Of a DNA stretch of 64,000 nt, positions 47,371-61,264 are shown piece after piece (positions within the stretch are counted from its first letter, which is position 1; every line of letters starts with the position of its first letter). This DNA is from Moringa oleifera (lineage: Eukaryota; Streptophyta; Magnoliopsida; Brassicales; Moringaceae), in assembly GCA_021397835.1 (NCBI GenBank), contig JAJFZO010000344.1, forward strand, positions 1,860,001 through 1,924,000. Direction: 5' to 3'. Position numbers and translations under genes: made by a program. The notes under the pieces were generated by a model. The model saw only the letters and a program-made list of their open reading frames with translations, searched no databases and was not told the DNA's origin.

Positions 47371-48589
47371 ATCAAAATTCAATCAAATAGAGCAACGTAG
47401 TTAGTTTATCAGAATCAAAGTAAAACCCTGAAGAATGGATTTTTCTTTGGAGACTTAAGATTGAATTGTAGAAAGAATCAAGCGGATAATTGAAGAAAAT
47501 AAAAGAGAGTAGTAGAATAATAAAATAAATAATAGTAGGAATTTTATTATCCCATTCGGAAGGATCACATCTCATAATTATCTATGACTGTTTATGTTTC
47601 TAGCATGACCACTTGATGAAATGTGGAGAGAAGCGGGATAAATGGCTGATACTACTGGAATGATTCTTGAGATTAGGAAGTCCAACAAGCCCCGAAGGAC
47701 ATGTTTGAGATGAGAGATTATGATTAAGTTATTAGATAAAATAAGCATAAAAAGTGTGAGAAGAGATGAATTTGAGCTATTAATTAAGAGGAACACCATC
47801 GTTCACTACTTTAATTCGTACTGTTATCTTATATTTGCTATTAGTCAACACTTTTAGTCTCTTTCTATGCGTTTGACTATTAAATCCATCTAGATTGCGA
47901 AAGATGAGTGTGTCTAGAGGCATTCAAAGGTGAATTGTCCTACAAATGAGAAAAAAAAAAGTTGAATGGTATGAGTCATGGATCCTCTCAACACAACCTC
48001 AGCTTATCAACTATGAGGTGTTTTCAGCAAACATATGCACACTAAATCAAGCGAAAGTCACCTTTGTCCATCTTATCTATCACATCAAACATTGATCAGC
48101 CTACTACTTCTAAAGAAGTCTCACTAAATTTTATCTATGATTACGAAAAAGTTATAGCCTCCGCTTATAAACAAAACACGAAGAAAGTGTTACTGCCATG
48201 TTTGCTTTTTATATGATATAGGTCTTTTTTTCTTCACCAATAAGTCCTTTTCTCGGATTTTTGATTCCGGTCATTTAACACTTCCATCTTTTTTCTATTC
48301 ATACAGAACCTGTGACATCCATCACTATTTGATTTTTATCCTTAATAATTTTATCTTCCTCATCTATCACTCCATTTTTGTTAGTCAAATTACATATTCC
48401 ATGTAGGATGTGTTGTTATTTGAAAGAAGGCTAGAATACTAATAGTTGTCTCTATCTAATTCATTCACTTGACCTAGTACAAAAATGGAGAAGTCACCAA
48501 TCCCTAAAAATTACGTTCAATTTGTTTTGGGGGGAGTATTTGACCTGAACTTTCTATGGTATCAATTTACCCTTTGTCCTGTTGAAGGA
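47371..48589. other. Right part of plastid insert and unassigned spacer
   Basis: 47371-47800 has plastid-like texture, but I could not name a gene. A start-like ATGGCTGATACTACTGGAA at 47642-47660 matches the first codons of psbJ (MADTTG) and then diverges. 47800-48589 contains no recognisable gene. Confidence 0.35.
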
Positions 48590-49010
48590 TATAGGATGGT
48601 TAGGTGTAGTTGGATCTTTAAGGCTTCTAAGTTGGCTTAGGATGTAATCTATGTCTCGAAATGAAAGAGGAAGGGAGTCTAGCCTTAAAAGAGTTCATGA
48701 CTGGAATAAGGCAACTATTACCAAACATTTGTGGAACATTGCCTTTAACTCACACACCATCTAGGCTTCTAAATTAAAAGTTTTCCCTTAAAAGGTAAGA
48801 GCGTGTGAGGCATCCTTATTCTTAATGACTCCTTTCTCTTATATTTGGAGGAAATTTATAAACTTTTGGTACAGTATGAGACCTTTCATCCCGTTCAAAG
48901 TAGGTAATGGCGAAAGGGTACTTTTTTTATTTGGTTTGATAACTAGCATCTGTTAGGTCCCATTATTCAAAAGTATAGTAGTAAAATTTTTTATGATGTA
49001 GATTAGATGG
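48590..49010 (+). pseudogene. LINE (non-LTR) reverse-transcriptase C-terminal remnant
   Basis: The plus strand carries the tail of an L1-type plant LINE ORF2. After frameshifts it reads DVIYVSK (for W..VC.PK), LKRVHDWNKATITKHLWNIA (about 48688-48740), then SYIWRKFINFWYSMRPFIPF (about 48838-48895) and KVGNGERVLFLF. This is the zinc-binding RT-associated segment that ends LINE polyproteins (known as zf-RVT). The catalytic reverse-transcriptase core and endonuclease are absent, and stops interrupt the frame. It sits inside organelle-like spacer DNA. Confidence 0.75.
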
Positions 49011-52000
49011 ACCACACTGAAAAAAATTCCAAATAGGGATGGCTATAACACCTGTTTAAAGGGCATAATGCTAATGAATCAGGGCTATAACACTTGTTTA
49101 CCCCAAATCCCATAAAGTAGAGTCGAAAAGAGAAGGAATTAGAGATTATCAACAATAGGAATGCCCAATCAACTTTACTTTGTGAGCTATAAGGTCATTT
49201 TTAGTACACTTGACTTATCATATAAGTATACAATAATAAGTGAGCATTACATTGCTAATAGGCAGGTCAATTCTAAGAATGGTATTGGAGACCAAACTAT
49301 TGGTATCTTGGTAAGGGGTGCCTCATATGAGTGGTTAGGATAGGCCTTTAAATGCAATCTAGAGCCCTTATGAGGAGGTCACTACATGCACATTTACTTG
49401 CACTAGTAAGCCCCTACTGAAGTAGTGGAATGCTTTTTATCACTCTTAACCTTTAAACGAAGAAGGAACTCAAAACCAATAAAACAAAGGAAGCAGCAAC
49501 TCTAGGAGAAATTTATGAAAATAACTGCATTTAACTATACTCAGCTTGCCCTCACTATGTCATTAGATGTTTTGAGTGGTTGTCAAATGGATGGTTGGTT
49601 CTCTGAACCTATCCACATACAATCCTATAAGAACCAAAGGACTAGCGGCCTATCACCACTCCGTATATGAAAGCCCTTCCCTCACTTCACTTCCTGATTT
49701 TGCAATGCAGCAAAATGTGGTTGGTAGTTAGGACCTTTCCTTACATTTTTGGCTCACAGTTTTAGCTTAATAGCTATAACTTTCATTTCTTAACTATGGT
49801 TTTTTCACTTCACATGTAGCTCATCAGCTTGTGACTTCTCGCTCTCAGTTTCGAAATTAGGAATCAATAAAACTGCCTTTTCTCAATTAGAAAGGTTATT
49901 CAGGTAGCTTAACTGGTTAGATTTACTGAAGGCAATCCAATGAACATTCTTATCTAACAGTTTTTAATTTTCCATCGAATCCAGGGGGTTTTCTTTACAA
50001 CACTGGTAGTGCTTGCTATCCTTTGCTTAGTAATTGATCTTTTCAATCCCTTTTCTTACTCTTTTTTCTCAAAAGATGAGAAGTCTTCTTTCGCTAGTTA
50101 CAGTCTAAAAAGAAAAGATACAAGCTACTTCCTTTCTTAGGTGCATCCCTTTAAATAAGGGTGAATGCCTTATGAAACTACTACAATCCATTGGTTTTTC
50201 TTCCTATTTCGAAAGACTTTTGTTTTTTCTTCAAGGGAATGTCGTTAGAAGGTAGATCCCTAGTTTCATAGGGAGCAGTTATTCCCTCAAACACATTGGT
50301 TTAATCCTGATAATGGAGTTACCACTCTATGAATGAATATTATGTTAATAAAGTAGTTGTTCTTTCCTTTATGCCCTTAACACAAGGCGAAGGCAGCAAT
50401 GCAGATGCTTGTTAGTGCATTAAGTCAGTCAGATACTAATTAGTATAAAACAGATCAATTATGCAAGATCAAGCCCCGACTTTAGAAGCCTTTCTGGTTT
50501 GGTTTTCTGATTTAAGTTTACTAATCCATAAGATATGGCTTTAATGCTTCCGAGCTTAGTTTGTTATGAAGTATGGGAGCACAAGTGAGCTCAGTCTTTT
50601 ACCACTCATGTAAACCCACGTCATGGCTTTTAGAAGGGCCTAAAGTGCATGATGATTCAATTTCCAAGTATATAAAAAGGCCTCCTTTGTTGTCATCCCT
50701 CTTTTTCTCTCCTATTGACATAGTAAAGTATGGTTCTATTAAGTGTGATACATGCTCTCTATAAAGTGTTCTTTGAAAAGGTCTTTAAATGACTATTTGT
50801 TTTTAGTTCTTAAAGATGTAATGAATAGTTTTCTTCCTTGCCCACCACTCATGAAACGAAAGAATACATAAGGCCTCATCAGCCTGCCCTAATTCAAATA
50901 CGATTTTTTTTTTCACTTTATCCTACCTTTCTCACTACCCCTTAGGCTTTAAAAAATGCCTTTTCATTGTCATCACTTATTATCATCAATATGGCTAGTT
51001 TTTTAGCGTTATTTCTGGCTAGACTGTAATATATGTCTATGGAACGAAAAATAATGAAAAGTAATCCATGTGAAAAATCAATAAAGGCTTACCTATATGT
51101 CTTTTTAGTGTACGCATGGTTTCTTTCAATTGGAACTTGTCACTAACTAGATCAATCTTTTAATTCTAATTTGCATTGTGTCATCTGATTTGAGGGAATT
51201 CATTGGATCGTGAACTTACTTCATACCTAGCATTTAATCTTTTGCTAGGAGCAAGGTTGTCTTTAGCAAGAATGGTTAGAACTGAGCCCTTGGTTAGAAT
51301 TATGAAACTACTCGTAGGAAATGTTTTTAAGTTAAGGGAATGTTTAGGCTTACCAACTAATAAAAGATCTTTTTCAAATTAATTTTCTGGCACTATTTGA
51401 AAAAAAATTCTCATTCTAGAGAGATATCAATAGGCATAGAAAAAGATCTTAATTTTGTAGTTCACAAAGCAAAAGTCCCATAAGCACCCATTTTCAAAGA
51501 AGCAAATACACTCACCTTAGGAAGCATACACACTTATATGTGACCTATATTTATTAATAATCTTGCAAGAATTTTCCTTCTCAAGGTAGGTCAAAAGAGC
51601 AAGTCGATGAAAGAAAAACTCTCTCGAAAGGTGTCTACTTGTGGAATAGAAGGACTTGGTTGCATCAATAAAATGTAGTAATAAAAAATGCTTACATAAG
51701 CTCATCGATATGTACTCATCGATTGTGAAAGAAATGGTGCTTCTAAGCTAGATCAATCTTGCACAGGTGATTACCAGGAACTTTACACTCAATGAAAAGC
51801 GAAAATGAAGACTAAATCTACTTTGAATGTGATTCGAGAGACCATAAGAATGATGGGTGATGAGCAAGAATAGTAGAAACATTAAGATATGCTTGTTCAA
51901 AGATGCGTCAAAGTATACTTATGAAAGTAGATTGCAAGGGTCACACACCAATGCATTACTAAAAGTAACCAACTAGAATAACTTTTTAGGAGGCGTAGAA

Positions 52001-55000
52001 AGATGGATCGGTCTTATTATCTATGGGTAAGAAAACCACATGGCTTAAGGGAAGCTTCTTGTTAGTGCTTTTCCTCACCATTGAACATTGTATTATTACG
52101 ATCAATAACTTGCCCTAAAGTGGCTTCGAATGACCCCAAGGGTGGTTAAAGGCCCCGATAAGGCACTATACCTTTCTTGCTCGAAGGATCTATGAAAAGA
52201 ACGTCCCATTACGAATACTTATTCTATTAATAAAATATAGATAAGGGTTATTTTTGTTCCAAGTCTAACTTTTAAAGCATAACATTGGAGGAAAAAAAAA
52301 ACACCTTTGGCTCTCAACTTTTTTCTTTGATAGATCTTTCCTCTCAGAAGAGGTTTTACCTAACCCATTATGTCCTTTGTTTAATACTTATTTCCAAGGG
52401 TGAGAACCTTAAATTGAAAACCTTTTCTTTTGCCTTCACCATTTTTTTTTTACCTTATCCACCTTTTTTAAGGAATACCAGATCAAGAGATGAATTAGTG
52501 GATCACAAGGCTAAGACGAAGAATGCCTGAACCTTCTTTAATAGTAAGCCATACTGAGTAGCTTCTAGCAAGGGCTTCAAGATCATAGTAATGCCTGCCA
52601 AAACTTTTTGTGGGTACTAATGTCATGTTCGAAGCTACTTTCTCAAGACACCATGGAAAATATGACTGATGAGCTTAATCTTTAAGTGTGAAATTTCTAG
52701 TTTCCTCATCTCTTTGAGCCTAAAATCATATGGGTCAACAACTCTCAGTTCTTAGTTAACGAAAGCTCTTCTTAGGAAAGTAAGTCAAGAGCCACTCATT
52801 TGAGACAACAGATTCAAATTTTACTGTGCCTATGTGTAAAGTAACATGTTTAAATTGTAATGTGAAATCTTTAGTCTCCTTTATCATTTCCAATTAAGAG
52901 TTAACTCTGCTATGTAAGAGGACCACTACTAGGATTATTCAACTACTAATTGATGAGTAGGGGACTATTATTCTCCCTCCACTATTGATATTAACTTTCT
53001 TGTTGAATAGAATGGCAAGGGGTGTAGTTTCATTATATATCCCATCAATTGGAAGACGACGAAGCACATCTATCACCTAATCATGTAAAGGCTGAACTAA
53101 GGTTTATTTGCAATGGTAAAGACCCTCATCATTCCACTATCTTTTAGCTTGATTTCAAACTTACACCTAAATAAGACATTTAGTGAGAGGCTCGTTTCAT
53201 GTCAACCACTCATTTTTTTTAAAACAACTCATAGTTCTCCCTCTTATATATATATACTAACTTTTTGGTTAGATCAAATAGGGACTTCATCATACTCAAA
53301 GTCAAAATCACAGCATGGGATGCTCAAAAAGATAAGGAGAATCAACATTGCGGTGGTGCTATAGTATGGTAATTTATCATATCGAAGAAGAGATCCTCAA
53401 GCCTATTCATTGACCATAAATGTGAATCGATTGACTACTATCTAAGAGAAGATAAGTAGTTCTTCTATTGTTCAAGGGTAAGGGGAGAACAGATAACAGC
53501 TTGCGTAGCTGTCATATTTCCCACGTAGTCCAAAGTCAAACCAAAGATTCTCTTAATTAAATAATAAAGACATTCTTTCTCTTTTTTATTATGTTGCTCT
53601 GTGTGCTAGGAGTGCATCATCGAGGCAAGGCAAAAATTAACAAAGGATCATCATCAAGGCTTTTTTCTTCTTTCCATTATTTATGTCCAATCCGTTGTGT
53701 GTATGTTTTTTAAGGCTTATCTATGGCTTTCACTCTAAAGCATCTAATTTCTCTTCTTTCTTTGCTATTGATTTCACATCAAGAGCTATTCCTTCTTGTT
53801 CAGGGTCATGAGATGAGAGATCTTCTTCTGACTATGAGAAATAGATCGAATGGTGGCCTATCTTTGACTCATCTCTTTATCTATAAAAAGCCCTTCCTAG
53901 AAGAGAGTGAAAGCTCTAAGATGAGTATTTCTTAGATTTTGAGATTTATTCTTATCCTAATCCATTATGACATTTTTAAAATCTATAAAAACATTAATGG
54001 AAAGGGCTTATTACGATCTTTTCAAGGACCATAAGGTGCTGAAGTGGCATGATAGGCAGGGGATCCATAGGTTTTTATGAAAGGGATGATTTCATCATGT
54101 TATTACTAAAAAAAAAAACTGAATTCATCTATTTAATTCAATTTATCCACACTTCCATCCATTCCTTGTAAAGAAGGGCTAACTACTTACTAGTTGGGAG
54201 CCATATGAGTAGTAACATCCATGTATGCTTCCGTGAGAAGGGCGGTGGATAGAAATGGCCTTGTTGTACCTTACTCTTGTCTTCAATAGGGGTTTGCTAT
54301 TTTTTTTAAGGAGAATATGCCAATATGATCTTAATTAGGTGTAAAACTTTGCATCTAACATTTATTGGGCTTTCCTCTTTGGGAGCCTCTGTCTCAGCAT
54401 GTGTAATAAACCCTTTAGGCAAAAACCAGTGATAGATGGTACCACAGAGCTTTTGACCTGGTGTGCAAGCACAACAACAGATCGTAGTGAACTATTAAAT
54501 GACCTATCTAAGATTAAGGGGGAGATCTTCAGTAATGGTGGCCTTTTCACTTTTCCATAAATCGATGCATGTACCGGATGCTCATATGGGAAAGCCTCAT
54601 ACCTTGAGTATGGAAGTAAGGGGTATTTTGAGAAATCCTTTCCTTTTCGTCCTCTTGGGGGGGAAGGCGGGTGCAAACACATCTATGTGGATTGTAGGTG
54701 ATGGATACAAGAATGGCGAGGAAGTGAATAGCACTCGACAACATTCAGGGATGGATATAAACCCACTGGGGAGGGACAATCATTTTGGTCTTGGGAGAGG
54801 TGTCGAACATTCTCAATAACCAAAAATACTGAGCAAAAGGAAGCCCTATGAATCACTAAAAGGATGACAGGGGGTCCTTGATTATTAATAAAAAGAGTAA
54901 AAAACGAGGTTTATCCCTCTTTAAAGTATGAAAAAAGAAATAATGGTTAATCTGCTCACAGTAGTTCTACCTATAAAAAAGACCATGAAAGAGGCAATGA

Positions 55001-58000
55001 AAATGGTACTTTAAATCCATTTATGATTTTGAGTTTCTAAACACATCGCATTTTTGCTCGCATCAAGGCTACCATTTGGTGTTAAAACGAATCACAAAAT
55101 AGTGAGAAATCTCTCATTGGTTTTTAGAATTCGACATCAGAAAGTGTTTTCATACCATCGATTGACATTGACTATCCTAATCTTTAAGGAAGAAATTGAA
55201 GATCCTAAGTTCTTTTACTCCATTCAGAAAGTCTTTTCTACCAGATGACTTATGAGCGATAAGAAGGGCCCTTACTTTGTCCTGCACAATGTATTACTAT
55301 CGGCCCTACCAAGCAATATCTACCTACATAAGCTTGATTAGGAAATAGGGAGAATTCAATAAAAGTATGAAATTTTGATTGTTCAAAGAATCAAATCAGT
55401 TTTATCAAGGGCAAGTCCTATTGGTGACTAAGAAAATTCAAGAGAAGGAGCAAGCTTTAACACTCCCCAAGACAATAAAGCCGTCATTCTTGGGAAGGTA
55501 AAGAGCATCAATGCAAAGCGACCTTTCATTCCCTTGTTTCATTGTGGCACACCCCCCTCTACAAGCACGTTTCGCTTCAGGGCCAACTAGAAAATGCCTT
55601 CTATTTTACCCTTTTATCGACTCTTGTCATCTTCTTTAACAAGCACTCAAGCTTTTTACATTATTTTTCCTTATAAAAGTCATTTGGTTGACCTCGAAGG
55701 CTAAATTCTACTATAGTGAATGTTTCAATAATAATTAGGCCATTAGAGACCTTATGAAGTATTGCAAAAGAAAGGGCTACTCATAGGGCTAGGCAAAAAG
55801 GCGATATTAGTTATCAGGTCAAAAAGACGCTTGGCTCATAAGCTGGCCCCTTTAAAAACCCCTTACTTAATAAGTATTTGTTACGCATGATATGCTGACA
55901 ACTTACTATCAGGAATCGTAGGTGTCATAAAGCTTCTCATTAAAATATGAAAATGTATTGCTCGTTTCTTATAATCTGACCTGAACCTTTGGGTAGGCTT
56001 TGTAGGATAGATGCATAAGGTATAATGGAATTCATCCGTATGATCATTCAGGAAGACTCTCCGATGATGACTTCTATGAAACTTTTGTAAGGGCTGGAGA
56101 ATTATCTATGTATCAAGCACGTATCCATACAACTATTTGCCATCTACGCTTTGCCATCTATGGAAAGTTTAGGAACCTAGATGATAGTATCCTGATCAAA
56201 TAACTTAAGAAAGGGATGAGTAAAATAGGGAGTTTATTGGACAATGTTTAACTAATGAAAAATCTTGAGTAAGAAGTCCCTAAGCGAGTATATTATGGGG
56301 GATCATCAAGCACATCCTGCAAGGATCAAGGAGAATTTTATTGTTACATAGCTTAGTTCAGACAATGCATTATCAGATGTTCAACAAGCAGTCTCACAAT
56401 CGAGCATGAATGTTTGAAATTTATGACCTTATACTCCTACTGGTCAAAAGGTGGTGGAGGAAGGAGAACGACACTAATAAGGATCTATCAGCAGTGAATT
56501 CCCTATGCAGATAAAGGTGCATATTAAAAAAATACTCTAAAGGCTTCGGGATTAGGTATTATTAGCCAAAGAAGACTTTGGCCAATTCACGTGGCTTACT
56601 GGATGAATGTTAGGGATGGAGACATCATAAATTAGTCCATGGGCATTATGATAAGTCCTATATCCTACTACAGGTGCCACGATAACCTTTACCAAGTCTA
56701 AACGATTATTAACCATTAGTTTGCTTGTCTATAATATTCACCCTAGCCCATAAGCACAAATCTTTGGTGTGGAATGCAATCCCAAAGTACTCCAATGACT
56801 CAAATAGAATAAATCAAAGTGGTAAGACCCTTGCAGAGTACCCCAACAGCACAAAGCTTAGGAAACTCAAACCGATTAATCTGAACAATGAGGAGCACTT
56901 AACTACTTGTCTAGTCTTGTAGTTGTTTTTTTTCCCCTATTAGTTGCAATGCGAATAGGCATTTACTTATGAGATTAGTTGAGTAAGCTTACATTAGTTA
57001 TCTTTATAAGATAACTAGTTTTGGGGCTTTTAACATCAAAAAGCCTATCTTGCTTAGCTTTTCTATTCCTCATGACTTGTATTGTAGTCAACTCAAAATG
57101 CCTCATGTAGTCTTTTTAATGCTAATGCCTTCCTCTTTCATTCATTTTTTTTAGTTGTAGTAGCTTTCATGCCAACAAAATACGGACAGCAAAGCCAAAG
57201 TAATACTGAATAAGCGAGAAAAACTCTTCTTATTAGTAAAGTACTAATGGTCAAGAAAATGCTCCTTACTATAGGTAGGCTAAAGCATTTTTACTAATAT
57301 GATGACTTCTATAATCATCCTTTTTCAAAGTTACTTCTTGCTTAGAAAAGATTATAGGGGCGATTATGTTTTTTGACTTCTTGGCTCAAAAGTTTGCTTT
57401 CGATGGCAAGCTTTTACTACTAGCACTTGGACTTGGAAGCAAGCTACAAGTACCTTGAATTAATTAATAAATGAATAAAAATGCCTACCTAGGAATAAAA
57501 AAAGAGGACATGTTGGTTTGAGGGTGTCACGTACGATTCCTTTGAGAAGGGTGTGATAACACCACCTATCAGGCCCGATGAGTAGTCCACAGAGTTGTAT
57601 CCCTACTCAGTTAGTACACGCATCTCACACTCTCTAGGAGGTTGGCCACCTATCTTAGATCTTCCCATTTTCAAGAAGATCCTGGGCTCGATCTGGTTTA
57701 GTATTAAGGTGATTCTTTTTTTGCTTCTATATATATCATGTAGTATTTCCATGATATCATTATGATCAATTAATGGAACTTGGCCAGAAAGTGTTCTTGC
57801 CTTTATCAGTAGCTTGGGTAGTCCCCGTATCTAGTGTTCTGGTAATCTTACAATGGTTCCCTTAATTATTGCAAAACATTACTCTTTTGATGAATGGGAA
57901 GCGGGCTAGTCTTAAAAAAAGGTTGTTTGTTTATCATTAAGGCTATAAATCTTGCTTACTTGTTCGTAGGAACTTAATAAAGTGGCTAGTAAGCAAACAG

Positions 58001-59054
58001 GTAAGGGGGTCTAATGATGCAGAGAACAAGGAAAAGTAGCAAAGCTATGTTGAACGGATGAAAAGCTATAACAAAAGGGGCGGTTACCTGCGGTGGGACC
58101 ATCGCATGGGGGATCTAGGGCAAATAAAGATGGATAATTCGAAGAAAGTGCCACATGTTAAATAATAGATTGTATCAGCTCAAACTCCCCACTGGGATGA
58201 GGGTTATTTTCCAACTCTAGTTTACCATCGGGAGTTCAATGGGAAGAAGTGTGCAGTTTACAATTTGTGATCCTATTGTAGTTTGCATATGTGTAAGCCT
58301 TAAACATCTTCATTCCTTGTATGTAAGCACTCTAAGGAGAGTGAAGTACTCTGAACTGGGAGGACCAAACAGCTTTATTTTAAAGTTTGAATTTTTGACT
58401 TTTAATTAATGCTTTTAATAATGAGTAGAACTAGCTATAAGCCAATTTTTATTTAACAATAATACGAGTTTTAAATCCCTTAGATTGTGTTGTGATTTTC
58501 TAGCTCTTTTATTATTCTTCGTAAGATAGGATGCTCTAAAGTTTGCATCATTTACTACTTTCAAGTCTCTTTATTAATAGGGTTGCTAGGAATCAATCCC
58601 CTTTGAAAGCAAACCACTAATAATGAAGGACTAGATTGAAATCTATGGAATTGCCCTAGCATTGATTTAAAGATCCCTCTTGAATAGAATGATTAAACAT
58701 AAGGTCAAACCTTCAATTCATATTTATCAAGACATGTTACTGTAATGAAAAATGAATCAATAACTATATTTCAGATCAAGAACTTACTAACAATAAAATT
58801 CCATTAGAAGCAGCAAAATTGGGCATAGATTATGCTATCAATTAGACTATTAAACCTTATTATCAATTAGATTTTGATATAGCTAAGATCGTTGGAAAAA
58901 TCAAAGGCAAAGAAAAACACTTTAAAGAAAAAAAAAAGATGTTAATAATATGAGCAACTATGACAATGACCTATGACACGCTTTTAGGTAGACAGTTGAC
59001 ATATGATTAAGATACACTAATCTCTTGCGAGATAAAATATGCAGTTGTCCTAAT
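49011..59054. other. Gene-poor stretch resembling plant mitochondrial spacer
   Basis: About 10 kb in which I recognise no protein-coding gene, tRNA or rRNA. The texture matches the DNA around ccmFN. Frames of 60-106 codons (for example 50573-50764, 53113-53364, 54362-54819 on both strands and 55054-55248) have no family signature and are overlapped by frames on the opposite strand. 56031-56215 has a partly open plus-strand frame (GRLSDDDFYETFVRAGELSM) that I could not identify. 58380-59054 is more AT-rich and may be nuclear. Confidence 0.35.
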
Positions 59055-59065
59055 CACCAAGAAAA

Positions 59066-59270
59066 ACTATTTTTAATGATAGTATTTTATGATGGCCTTT
59101 TATGACCGCCATTAAAAAATCGAATACATGATTGTGTTGAAAGATCGTTATAAAAAACTTAACATACATGATGGTCCCAAAAGATCATCATAAAAAGCAT
59201 AACATACATGACGGTTCTAAGGGACCATCATAAAAAATCTACAATTAGAAAAAAATTTTATGATGGAGAC
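59066..59270. repeat. 5' subterminal repeats of CACTA 4
   Basis: Copies of AACATACATGATGGTCC, AAGATCATCATAAAAAG and GGACCATCATAAAAAA repeat about every 60 bp in inverted pairs. The motif differs from that of the other CACTA elements in this window, so this is a different family. Confidence 0.8.
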
Positions 59271-61264
59271 TCAAATCAATCTCTCCAAGAGAGATTGATA
59301 AATGTCATTGCCATCCAATCTAAAGAAACCATGTGATGTGTTTTTGTGTGATTTTATTTCTAATTTAAATATTTGATTAAAAAAGCAAACCAACAGACTC
59401 GAACCCAAGTCCTAATGGAAATTATATCACTTTTACAATCATTTGGTCTATAATTAATTTTTGTTAATTATGTTGTTTGTTTAATAAAAGATGTGTTTGA
59501 ATTATTTTGAGAAAAAAGCAAGAATGTCGACTTGAACCAGGCTCTCTTAGTCAACCTTATGAGACTTTACCATTCAGTTAATGGAAATCTTGTGCAATGG
59601 TATTTTAGTGGTAATAGACTTTAAATAGTATACATGATGTGCTGTAATACTTAAGGATCTTTACCCACGCAATGCTAGGGTTCTTCCTTTACTCTCCCAC
59701 GAAAACACTATTCTTTGAAACATAAATTTCTCTTTTCTAACGTCATGTAATCGACCAAAGCTTCATTCTTTCAAAAATTTTGTGAAATAGGCTTCGTGCA
59801 CTATCGGATGATACCGTTAAAGGAAAAAAAATGGTATATAAAACTAATCAAACCTTCATCTTGCATTATAAGAGAGAGATAGATTTTCTTGTCAAGTCTT
59901 GCAATTTCTTACTCAATTTTGTTCTAAAATTTTCTTTTCTTGTTATTATGTATTATTAGATGATACCCATGTGTGTTGCCTTTGTGATACTAAAAATTGT
60001 AAGTAAATCAAGGGATAAAATTTTTACTGGAGCTTGTTCTCTGTGAATTTGGAAATTAGTGTTACTGTTTATATTCTTGGAATGCAATCACCTCCGACCT
60101 TAAGATATATCAAGTAAATTGCATATTTTTTGTCTGGATAGATTCATTATTTCACGCTATAACTTGTTAGGATGCATCCTATTGAAGTAATTTTGCTTTA
60201 TTTTTGTCTGAATCAAAGATCTTGGCCTGCTATGTGAATGGTTGTTAATGCTTGTTATCCATAGTTTAACAAAGTTTGGTTAGTAGTTTATAGTAAATGA
60301 TGTGCCTCTTACATCTCCGTAATTTAGCTTGGTGATCCTATAACTATTAATTATTTAGTTAAAATTTTAGTTGGAAATAGTTGAACTAGCAGAGTAGGCT
60401 TAGTTTGGTTTTGCAGTAACCATTGGATTGACATTTAGTACATGAACTAAATCCTTGACTCTTCATATAGTGTAATCCATGTTGCTCACCAGAAAAAATT
60501 GCTAATATTTCCTTGAAGAATTCTGTAACTTCAACTCAATTTCTGTTATAACTGTGTCTTTATTGATTTGTCAAACTGTTTGCATGTCTTAAGTTTTTTT
60601 TTTTTTTTTTTTTGACATTTTGAATTCCAGTTTCGTTTTCACTGTGATACTAGAAACTCTAAATAAATCATGGTAAAAATATTAGTTTTACAAATATTTT
60701 GGATAATTGATAACTAATGTGTCTTGTTAACACACAATACGTGATGGATTAGGGATTACTTTAGTTGAAGCAAAGATAAACCAATAATAGGAGAATAATC
60801 ATTGAGAGAAAAAGTTTATTGATATTCAGGTATGTCAATTAAAGTGGAACTTTTTTAGTATTTTGTTGTGCTAGTAATAAAGGCTTTTTTTTTCCTCACA
60901 GATGATATGGTTCATCATGCAAGATAATTGTAAATCAATAGTTAGTTGTTCGTTCAAAAAGAAAAGAAAGCTTGTTGCATATTAATAGAACTTAAAAGAA
61001 AAGTCAAAACCCTTCAGACAGAAATTACTACTCTTTCTGCATAGCTAAACATTATTTGAATTTAGTAATTCTTTACTAATCTAATAATGTACTATGTGTT
61101 TAGAAGAAATAGTCTTTGCTTTGCCTAAGGCCTTTCAGTCTAGTAGGCACCTTGTTTCTTATCTTATTTTTACAACAACATTGCTTTACATACATAATAA
61201 GCATACATAATAAGTGGGTTTTCTTTTCTTTGTCATCATAGGATAGAATATTGATAAATATTAG
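59271..61264 (+). other. Leader, promoter and probable introns of CACTA 4
   Basis: No coding signature. 59690-59760 (CTAGGGTTCTTCCTTTACTC) looks like a plant transcribed leader. A T-run of about 24 bases lies at 60594-60613. The phrase TTGATAAATATTAG just before the ATG at 61265 could be a splice acceptor. Confidence 0.4.

Larger units (their letters stand above)
42805..47800. other. Mosaic plastid DNA insert
   Basis: A block of about 5 kb made of pieces of plastid DNA. In order: the ccsA-ndhD spacer hairpin and ndhD (small single copy), ndhG (small single copy), psbI-trnS (large single copy), rps11-rpoA (large single copy), trnD (large single copy) and ycf2 (inverted repeat). Pieces that are far apart in a plastid genome are adjacent here, with psaC and ndhE missing between ndhD and ndhG. 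That points to joining of several fragments, or to successive deletions in a larger insert. The left edge is set by the hairpin at 42814; the right edge is uncertain. Confidence 0.85.

Noticed and set aside
47642..47800. psbJ gene
   Set aside because: Only about 19 bases match the psbJ start and the frame then diverges; too short to support a call.
53723..53935. Small secreted-protein-like frame with a hydrophobic N-terminus
   Set aside because: No promoter, homolog or context supports it; it lies in gene-poor organelle-like spacer.
54362..54819. Overlapping 106-codon frames on both strands
   Set aside because: No recognisable domain in either; both-strand openness is expected by chance in this base composition.
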